A DNA stretch of 64,000 bases from Strongylocentrotus droebachiensis (Eukaryota > Echinodermata > Echinoidea > Camarodonta > Strongylocentrotidae), in the NCBI GenBank assembly GCA_035222895.1, contig JAVYIG010006383.1, positions 1 through 64,000 of the forward strand, read 5' to 3'. Below are positions 62,401 through 64,000 of the stretch, piece after piece; within the stretch, counting starts at the first letter, position 1, and every line of letters starts with the position of its first letter. Both the position numbers and the translations under genes were made by a program. The notes under the pieces are model-generated. The model was not told the origin of the DNA. It did no database searches and saw only the letters and a list, made by a program, of their open reading frames with translations.

Positions 62401-63018
62401 GTGGCATTTCCTGAGCCATGCACACGGCAGAAATCAAATTGATATTAAAACAAATTTGCCGAAATACATGGATGGATTGTGCAATGAGTATTAGGAGCAT
62501 AGAAAGTGTCCCTTAATGATCTCATATCCATATCCGTCGCTTCGTGGAGTATTAAAGGTTTAAATGGGTATTGAAATCTTTGGTGCACCAGCTGGATTTT
62601 ATTCCGATTAAAAAAACTCAACATTTATGCCGATGAATAGGGAAAGCGTCCTATCACATTATTATTTGTGCTCGTTTCCTTTTCCACTTTCTCTATATCT
62701 CTTTCCTTTTTTCCATTTGTTCTCATCTTTTAGAAATATGTATTTGATTTCAATTCGGGACACGTGCCCAAACGGTTACACCACTACTTTCCTTACAACC
62801 AAACAATTACCAGTTCCTCTCAATCTGCAATTACCAGTTGGTTCCAGCTTTATGGGTTAACTCAGTGTATACCTGCTGTATATCCAGGCAAGCGCCATAT
62901 TCTAGGCACATTGCTACCGCCTCTTCGCTCCCTCCGTTCACGGCTGAGTGCAGCGCCGTGCATTTCTCTTTATCTTTCTGGTTGAGGAGCGCTTCACGGG
63001 TGTAGCCCCAATTTTTAC
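38213..63018 (-). CDS. TRPA1: TRPA1-type cation channel (5' end outside window)
   Basis: A homotetrameric plasma-membrane Ca2+-permeable channel used in nociception and temperature sensing in other animals. Twenty-two exons were placed by homology to human TRPA1 and by GT-AG phases: 21 sites plus one alternative at the 5' end. With one alternative exon they give 951 codons to TAA at 38213-38215. Order: about ten ankyrin repeats (62.9-53.6 kb); linker region (52.6-50.0 kb); S1 (48965-49118); S2 (47605-47694); S3-S4 (44771-44949); S5 (43627-43756); pore and S6 (42983-43180); TRP-like helix (42085-42264); coiled coil (39008-39142); Ser/Arg-rich tail (38213-38429). Human TRPA1 has 1119 residues, so roughly 200 N-terminal residues lie beyond 64 kb. 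Cysteines equal to human C621, C641 and C665 are absent. No frame break was found. Confidence 0.95.
38430..39007 (-). other. TRPA1 intron
   Basis: No further feature. A stretch at about 38790-38960 (AAAGGGGAAGGCCAACCTG...) looks like an interspersed repeat but no second copy was seen in the window. Confidence 0.5.
39008..39142 (-). CDS. TRPA1: TRPA1 window exon 20: coiled coil
   Basis: Acceptor TCAAG, donor GTAATA. Encodes LKDMSGMMDKQYELMRLVVQ then KMEIRSEADEKDE, matching human RLKDLTFLLEKQHELIKLIIQKMEIISETE. This is the C-terminal coiled coil that holds the tetramer together. Confidence 0.93.
40304..40419 (-). CDS. TRPA1: TRPA1 window exon 19
   Basis: Acceptor TTTTAG, donor GTAAGA, 116 nt. 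Encodes NCMHLVTTISAEEEQEHRSA and later GEVAKLKRK, joining in phase to both neighbours. It links the TRP-like region to the coiled coil. The sequence is less conserved than its neighbours. Confidence 0.82.
40845..40998. repeat. Palindromic (foldback) element in TRPA1 intron
   Basis: The two halves are inverted copies: TAATTACC...AAACTTTCACTTCCGAGGC on the left pairs with GCCGAGGAAGTGATAGTTTCC...GGTAATTA on the right, with a smaller inner pair (GTAGCTATCTTTCC / GGAAAGATAGCGTAT). It imitates an exon on the minus strand (CAG before, GTAATT after), but that frame has a stop in the required phase. Confidence 0.75.
41133..41194. repeat. Short hairpin, 15-bp perfect stem
   Basis: GTTGCACTGTGTAGA pairs perfectly with TCTACACAGTGCAAC across a ~10-nt loop, and flanking AAAGT/ACTTT extends the stem. 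It may be a tiny foldback element or a hairpin RNA. Confidence 0.75.
41195..42084 (-). other. TRPA1 intron
   Basis: AT-rich, with a CAAATTCAAATGATTTTATTTCTCATGCAAAAGATA-type stretch near 41365 that resembles common LINE/SINE relics. Nothing firm. Confidence 0.4.
42085..42264 (-). CDS. TRPA1: TRPA1 window exon 18: post-S6 helix
   Basis: Acceptor GTTTAG, donor GTATAG, 60 codons. IGLAVGDIAAVQRDAQLKRL and AMQVEQYTDVETRLPFSF match human IGLAVGDIAEVQKHASLKRIAMQVELH, the S6 end and TRP-like helix. YPNKQ matches the human YPNK motif. Confidence 0.95.
42983..43180 (-). CDS. TRPA1: TRPA1 window exon 17: pore and S6
   Basis: 66 codons, acceptor TTTCAG, donor GTAAGA. It includes the pore helix and filter MRVMTMLMGELDYINSF (human FSMMLGDINYRESF) and S6 EFALIFLLALCVLLPILLMN. 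Glu replaces the human filter Asp915. Confidence 0.95.
43383..43460. repeat. (GA)n tract
   Basis: GA-rich microsatellite in the intron between pore and S5 exons. Open frames over it are artefacts. Confidence 0.9.
43627..43756 (-). CDS. TRPA1: TRPA1 window exon 16: S4-S5 linker and S5
   Basis: Acceptor CTACAG, donor GTGGGT. Encodes GSIGIYVVMFLQILKTLVRV, then VFMILVVAFGMSFYILMKQE, matching human S5 (LLAFGLSFYILLNLQD). The frame stays open past the donor for about 30 codons, but that read-through has no TRPA1 homology. Confidence 0.93.
44771..44949 (-). CDS. TRPA1: TRPA1 window exon 15: S3-S4
   Basis: Acceptor TAATAG, donor GTAAGT. KWRYFIDPTNYMEWALYITS aligns with human KRNYFMDISNVLEWIIYTTG (S3), and WVFGAFAIFLAWFNLLLNQ with S4. 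The exon begins in phase 0 with AAA. Confidence 0.95.
44985..45160 (+). repeat. Interspersed-repeat 3' end (GCGCTATATAAG type)
   Basis: AAGCGCTTTGAGAGGGCCTT followed by AAAGCGCTATATAAGAAC and an ATTATTATCA tail resembles the 3' ends of L2-like LINEs and their SINEs in marine invertebrates. A (CA)n tract follows at 45165-45200. Confidence 0.55.
45170..45570 (-). mobile_element. LINE fragment, ORF2 C-terminus (L2/CR1-like group)
   Basis: The minus strand reads LHWLPRHRIAFMILLLVYKA, LNGQAPNYLSELL and, in another frame further on, FRVAAPKLWNNLKLAF, the standard C-terminal motifs of this LINE group. It holds stop codons and frame changes, so it is dead. Confidence 0.8.
45570..45820. mobile_element. 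MITE, family GTTTCACAAAGAC, copy 1
   Basis: Inverted ends CTGGGGAGTGTTTCACAAAG and CTTTGCGAAACACCCCCTGG. The interior matches 60606-60902 (TTCCTTCAATTATGAA, TAGATTTGT, TTGAGAGAC). Noncoding. Confidence 0.8.
46040..46067. repeat. Poly(G) tract
   Basis: G-run of about 20 interrupted by single T in the intron. No other feature is supported between 45820 and 47600. Confidence 0.8.
47605..47694 (-). CDS. TRPA1: TRPA1 window exon 14: S2
   Basis: 90 nt, acceptor CTGTAG, donor GTAGGT. Encodes LSDFQYICVIIIIFYCGVNI then LKEFLQLFQQ, matching human S2 (SYLIKTCMILVFLSSIFGYCKEAGQIFQQ). The plus-strand frame 47575-47844 is its shadow. Confidence 0.93.
47970..48500. repeat. (CAT/CAC)n-rich intronic tract
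   Basis: Imperfect ATC/CAC trinucleotide repeat, densest at 47980-48070 and 48225-48500. His-, Met- and Asp-rich frames are artefacts. Confidence 0.9.
48561..48953. mobile_element. TTAA MITE, family GATAAAG, beside exon 13
   Basis: Left end GGAGTTGAGTTCTGGTCATG, right end CCCAGAACTCAACCTTCTCT then TTAA (48950-48953). The body matches the 37.7, 54.5 and 58.7 kb copies. Its right TTAA lies 11 nt inside the intron from the end of exon 13. Confidence 0.75.
48965..49118 (-). CDS. TRPA1: TRPA1 window exon 13: S1
   Basis: Acceptor TTACAG, donor GTATGT. KAYGAMMHTLYTSIYLVFLA aligns with human LAYGFRAHMMNLGSYCLGLI; human C665 is replaced by Leu. After S1 comes an S1-S2 loop with NMT, a possible N-glycosylation site. 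Confidence 0.92.
49196..49380 (+). mobile_element. tRNA-derived SINE
   Basis: The head is tRNA-like: A-box ATAGCTCAGTCGGTAGAGC and B-box GGGTTCGAAACC, with a CGT anticodon position (Thr-like). T-stem and acceptor pairing are imperfect. A unique body follows (CTCGGAGAGGACCTAAAGCC, CAGTCAGGTAAAATAACC). It lies ~80 bp upstream (in transcription sense) of exon 13. Confidence 0.75.
49380..50028 (-). other. TRPA1 intron
   Basis: No supported feature. Confidence 0.5.
50029..50099 (-). CDS. TRPA1: TRPA1 window exon 12: pre-S1
   Basis: 71 nt, acceptor CAACAG, donor GTAAAT. AMVKYNRVELLSHPVSIKFL then DMKW aligns with human AMVQNNRIELLNHPVCKEYLLMKW. Human C641 is Ser here. Confidence 0.95.
50635..50730 (-). 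CDS. TRPA1: TRPA1 window exon 11: linker
   Basis: 32 codons, acceptor TTTCAG, donor GTAATT. RRYDFKYLQIPVKCRRKW aligns with human EYNFKYLQCPLEFTKK. Human C621 is Ile, though a Cys sits four residues later. Confidence 0.93.
50875..51295. repeat. (CAT)n-rich intronic tract
   Basis: Imperfect ATC/CAT repeat with a short (GTC)n core near 51141-51165. No coding content. Confidence 0.9.
51313..51372 (-). CDS. TRPA1: TRPA1 window exon 10
   Basis: 60 nt, acceptor CCACAG, donor GTAAGT. RVLDRCQTVSDLEPGHPEYW aligns with human KVLLDFCMLHSTEDKSCRDYY. Phase 0 at both ends. Confidence 0.88.
51445..51660. repeat. (ATA/ATG)n tract
   Basis: AAT/GAT trinucleotide repeat. Ile- and Met-rich frames are artefacts. 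Confidence 0.9.
51900..52435. mobile_element. Foldback element, copy 2
   Basis: It shares with copy 1 (36108-36905) the TCATCTGATTGGTCGAAATT start and a terminal palindrome at about 52270-52430 centred on CCCTCGGCGCGCCTCGGG. Arm sequences: GGACTGCTAT and ATAGCAGTC. Noncoding. Confidence 0.7.
52490..52571 (-). CDS. TRPA1: TRPA1 window exon 9
   Basis: 82 nt, acceptor TCCCAG, donor GTAAGA. WDELLVCTMNDTNPIDRLIQ then HMPDVFT aligns with human WDECLKIFSHNSPGNKCPITEMIEYLPE. Confidence 0.9.
52643..52846. mobile_element. TTAA MITE, family AGCCC, copy 2
   Basis: TTAA at both ends (52643-52646, 52843-52846), inverted orientation relative to 54160-54348. Interior blocks GACCACCCAGGGTGGTCACT and TCTATATAGAGGGAGC match the 22.5-kb copy. 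It lies about 70 bp from exon 9. Confidence 0.75.
52847..53639 (-). other. TRPA1 intron
   Basis: No supported feature. The minus-strand frame 53210-53563 has no TRPA1 similarity and no fitting splice sites. Confidence 0.5.
53640..53809 (-). CDS. TRPA1: TRPA1 window exon 8: ankyrin repeat
   Basis: 170 nt, acceptor ATGTAG, donor GTAAGC. NAPILLAAQEGQITSVTYLL then DHGAAVDIV aligns with human NTALHFAAREGHAKAVALLLSHNADIV, and VAVAIVLHKR with VVLTIIRSKR. Confidence 0.93.
53846..53958. repeat. (AAT/GAT)n tract
   Basis: AATAATGATAATAA-type repeat directly upstream (in gene sense) of exon 8. Confidence 0.9.
54160..54348. mobile_element. TTAA MITE, family AGCCC, copy 3
   Basis: 189 bp with TTAA at both ends and inverted ends AGCCCAACTGCACTACTT and CTAGTGCAGATAGGCT. 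It lies 41 bp from the donor of exon 7. Confidence 0.8.
54390..54504 (-). CDS. TRPA1: TRPA1 window exon 7: ankyrin repeat
   Basis: 115 nt, acceptor TTTCAG, donor GTGAGT. DYKGRTPFHLAAMGGYKETM then DILYSTHGHLLDQTDDCG aligns with human DHNGWTALHHASMGGYTQTMKVILDT. It is sandwiched between two MITEs. Confidence 0.95.
54523..55018. mobile_element. TTAA MITE, family GATAAAG, with nested palindrome
   Basis: Ends GATAAAGGTGAGTTCTGG and CCAGAACTCACCTTTATATT then TTAA. At 54724-54808 a nested palindrome (GTTTTCACGAAGTGACGGTA / TACCGTCACTTCGTGAAAAC) interrupts it relative to 58691-59077. The left end lies about 18 nt from the acceptor of exon 7. Confidence 0.8.
55019..55657 (-). other. TRPA1 intron
   Basis: No supported feature apart from GGGGGT-rich strings at 55413-55490. 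Confidence 0.5.
55658..55750. repeat. Hairpin with ~38-bp stem
   Basis: TGCGTCATATTATGACGCGT, TTCGATGCGTTTCAGACC pair with GGTCTGAAAACGCGTCGAAA, CGCGTCATATGACGCA across an 18-nt loop. Few mismatches. It lies ~30 bp from exon 6's donor. Confidence 0.85.
55779..55943 (-). CDS. TRPA1: TRPA1 window exon 6: ankyrin repeat
   Basis: 165 nt, acceptor CGTTAG, donor GTAAGG. YGRLNSIKRLLDSK and GMTALHIAALFGHRKVVQLL then LLRGALLH align with human YGRINTCQRLLQ and GMTPLHLAAKNGHDKVVQLLLKKGALF, one of the strongest matches in the gene. Confidence 0.97.
55978..56018. repeat. (GA)n tract
   Basis: Short GA microsatellite beside exon 6. Confidence 0.9.
56021..56085 (-). pseudogene. Decayed partial copy of TRPA1 exon 6
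   Basis: GATGATGTTCGGTCTTATCT followed by TGCTTTC and, after a short insert, AGAGTCGCGAT, resembles exon 6 (GATGATGTTCGGTCCTATCT, TGCTATCGAGGAGTCGC at 55881-55920). It is too short and broken to code. Confidence 0.55.
56310..56670. repeat. (GA)n-rich tracts
   Basis: GAGAGA blocks with GGAGA and AAAGA variants at 56310-56482 and GGA/GA at 56590-56670. Ser/Leu-rich minus frames are artefacts. Confidence 0.9.
56903..57069 (-). CDS. TRPA1: TRPA1 window exon 5: ankyrin repeats
   Basis: 167 nt, acceptor TCGCAG, donor GTAAGT. DSHGCTPMHYATQRGNIVCV and KAKQSPLHFAAR align with human NDGCTPLHYACRQGGPGSV and KDKKSPLHFAASYG. Confidence 0.96.
57255..57540. repeat. (TTAAATGTAAAT)n minisatellite
   Basis: About 290 bp built from AAATGTAAATNNAT-type 12-mers with small changes. 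The minus-strand His/Leu-rich frame is an artefact. Confidence 0.9.
57802..58005 (-). CDS. TRPA1: TRPA1 window exon 4: ankyrin repeats
   Basis: 204 nt, acceptor CTCAAG, donor GTAAGG. GADMDAEDIENRTPLLLAAS aligns with human GADINKIDSEGRSPLILATA, and HLLQKGANLFVTDAESRNVL with NLLLSKGAQVDIKDNFGRNFL. Confidence 0.96.
58255..58327. repeat. (GA)n tract
   Basis: GA microsatellite with a GGGGGGTGGGGG interruption. Confidence 0.9.
58543..58591 (-). CDS. TRPA1: TRPA1 window exon 3
   Basis: 49 nt, acceptor CACAG, donor GTGAGT. AAMFDHIDVVKYLLEQ aligns with human RASLFDHHELADYLISVG. Small, but the phase fits both neighbours. Confidence 0.93.
58691..59077. mobile_element. TTAA MITE, family GATAAAG, best-preserved copy
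   Basis: 387 bp including TTAA at both ends. Inverted ends AGATAAACTTGAGTTCTGGT and AACCAGAACTCAACTTTATC. It serves as the reference copy for 37.7, 48.6 and 54.5 kb. Confidence 0.85.
59241..59312 (-). pseudogene. Decayed copy of TRPA1 exon 2, 3' part
   Basis: GTGAGGTCATCATTTCTATA, TTGCATTGCCAATGAGTTTT and ATAGTTTGACAACGTAATCT match exon 2 at 59429-59500 (GTGGGGTCATCATTTCTATA ...). The rest of the exon and the splice donor are absent. Confidence 0.75.
59421..59554 (-). CDS. TRPA1: TRPA1 window exon 2: ankyrin repeat
   Basis: 134 nt, acceptor CGACAG, donor GTAAGA. DNKCTPLHLACGQGALRIVE then IMLSNYKT aligns with human GRCTAIHFAATQGATEIVKLMISSYSG; MMTPLHK leads into exon 3. Confidence 0.95.
59925..61150. 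repeat. Diverged intronic tandem repeat, three copies of ~350 bp
   Basis: Copies begin near 59930, 60300 and 60902. Each has CCTG..AATGATC..GAT.TCAGTA, GACATGCT.ACTAAGATG and TTGTTTAC blocks. The last boundary is interrupted by the MITE at 60606-60902. An (AAT)n tract lies at 60067-60091. Confidence 0.65.
60606..60902. mobile_element. MITE, family GTTTCACAAAGAC, copy 2
   Basis: Ends GGGGGATGTTTCACAAAGAC and CTTTGTGAAACACTCCCCTG, with an inner pair TATGGCAGGCCATTCGTGCCA / TGGCATGAACAGCCTGCCATA. It matches 45570-45820. Confidence 0.8.
61151..62073 (-). other. TRPA1 intron
   Basis: No supported feature; G-rich strings at 61400-61425 and 61535-61545 only. Confidence 0.5.
62074..62219 (-). CDS. 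TRPA1: TRPA1 window exon 1b: alternative ankyrin exon
   Basis: 146 nt after a pyrimidine-rich tract and CCCGAAG; donor GTATAA. It codes EKCGYTRRQLLGFTDKEKN then TALHSAVNGGCETAVQVCLE, FGATLDVQQ, aligning with human HGYSRQLHINFMNNGKATPLHLAVQNGDLEMIKMCLDNGAQID. It needs one base from the exon before it and ends at a codon boundary, joining exon 2 in frame. Homologous to exon 1a. Confidence 0.9.
62873..63018 (-). CDS. TRPA1: TRPA1 window exon 1a: alternative ankyrin exon
   Basis: Also 146 nt, with the same CCCGAAG acceptor string and donor GTATAC. It codes KNWGYTREALLNQKDKEKC then TALHSAVNGGSEEAVAMCLE, YGACLDIQQ. Start and end phases equal those of exon 1b, so 1a followed by 1b would shift the frame and meet a TGA inside 1b. 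Hence the two should be alternatives. Confidence 0.9.
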
Positions 63019-63962
63019 CTTCGGGTACGAAAGTTTAGTTATTGAAAATTTACGAAAGGTTACGACAATGATTACTATTATAATCATGCAATAAGTTTAA
63101 CGAGAATAGTATACCCAGAGGTTGTGTGTCCGGACAGGTTGTGTATCAGGAGAATTGATTTAGAACGGTAATTTTAAGAAGTTTACACGCAATATTTCAG
63201 AAATCTTTAAAGAGTTATGTTAGACAATTTTATGAAGGGTAAATATTGATACTTATACATATGCAGAAAATAAAAACAACCAACCAAATGATATTCTTGT
63301 TATGGTAACAAGTTCTAGATGCAATGCTGACATTATTGTAACTCCTCATACAAAACTTCCCCTTTCACATCCCCCCCCCCCCCATCAGCCCGTTAAGCTA
63401 ACATTTAATCTTCTATCACATGAAGATGAAATCTTTCCCGCCCTTTTTCATGACTTGAAAATCAATTTAGTTTCTTTGGCAACGTGAACATGGCTCACCT
63501 GTGCAAACTCTCGCTCCATGTATATTTAAGATTTTGCGAATTTCTTGGGCTTTCAACGATCAATTCGTGATTCCTTCCCCTTTCTTATATTTGACTTAAA
63601 ATGTGATATACGTGCAAACACATGACATACTTTAAGACGATATTTACTGTATGGAAGACAGGCTTGTCATTGCCATATTCGCTTTACTCTTTTTCCCCAT
63701 TAAAATATTGTTTGATTTAATTGTTCGTGCGGTCATTCGTGTGGATGTTTAATTTGATATTACCTTTTGAGAAGAGAGAGAAAACAATTCTATTTTATCG
63801 ACTCTCATCGGGGCATCATTGTTCCTATTTTTTAGCCCTTTGCATTTGAGCTAATTTGGACAAGTTAGTAATGCAAAGCATGATATTTAATTATAATAAA
63901 GCTTTGCTGAAAAAAAGACAAAATAATATTAGGTAAAAATTAAACCCATATCATTATTATTG

Positions 63963-63993
<31 letters not shown>

Positions 63994-64000
63994 CATTGCT
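63019..64000 (-). other. TRPA1 intron or upstream region, no exon seen
   Basis: No further ankyrin exon could be found. There is a C-run at about 63370-63383 and an (ATT)n tract at 63955-63995. The remaining N-terminal exons must lie past the window end. Confidence 0.55.

Overview
The window reads as animal nuclear DNA: genes split by GT-AG introns, abundant microsatellites, LINE, SINE, DNA-transposon and LTR fossils, and no operon-like packing. Two intronless Toll-like receptor (TLR) genes in tandem, next to a TRPA1 channel gene with many small exons, suggest an echinoderm, most likely a sea urchin, where intronless TLRs are greatly expanded. The species is an inference; nothing in the sequence fixes it.

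Layout. 1-2.57 kb: a 5'-truncated LINE with an open reverse-transcriptase ORF. 2.6-5.5 kb: AT-rich spacer, a (TAG)n tract, a decayed last exon of a membrane receptor and a ~111-bp minisatellite. 5.5-31.9 kb: two copies of a segmental duplication. Unit A (about 5.5-15.4 kb) and unit B (about 16.3-31.9 kb) each carry the last two exons of an annexin, a long noncoding stretch and a minus-strand TLR. The A TLR is broken by a frameshift. The B TLR is open but loses its last 11 codons relative to A. Insertions made after the duplication are seen by comparing the units: an RTE-like LINE piece in A; two solo LTRs, a TTAA-type MITE and a 2.57-kb non-autonomous hAT element in B. 32.2-33.2 kb: a second, inverted array of the hAT element's internal repeat. 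34.0-35.8 kb: a third partial unit (C) with an intact receptor last exon. 36-38 kb: foldback elements and a tRNA-like relic.

38.2-63.0 kb (minus strand): a TRPA1-type cation channel. I could place 22 exons with matching phases, giving 951 residues (using one of two alternative exons) from the middle of the ankyrin stack to the stop codon. The N-terminal exons lie beyond 64 kb. Two homologous 146-nt exons at its 5' side (62.07-62.22 and 62.87-63.02 kb) have phases that forbid joint inclusion, so they look like mutually exclusive ankyrin-repeat exons. The three cysteines that sense electrophiles in human TRPA1 are all replaced. Introns are full of MITEs, palindromes, decayed exon copies and simple repeats; several MITEs lie within tens of bases of exon edges.

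The functional genes are therefore an innate-immune TLR family member and a sensory ion channel. They are neighbours and show no sign of working together.
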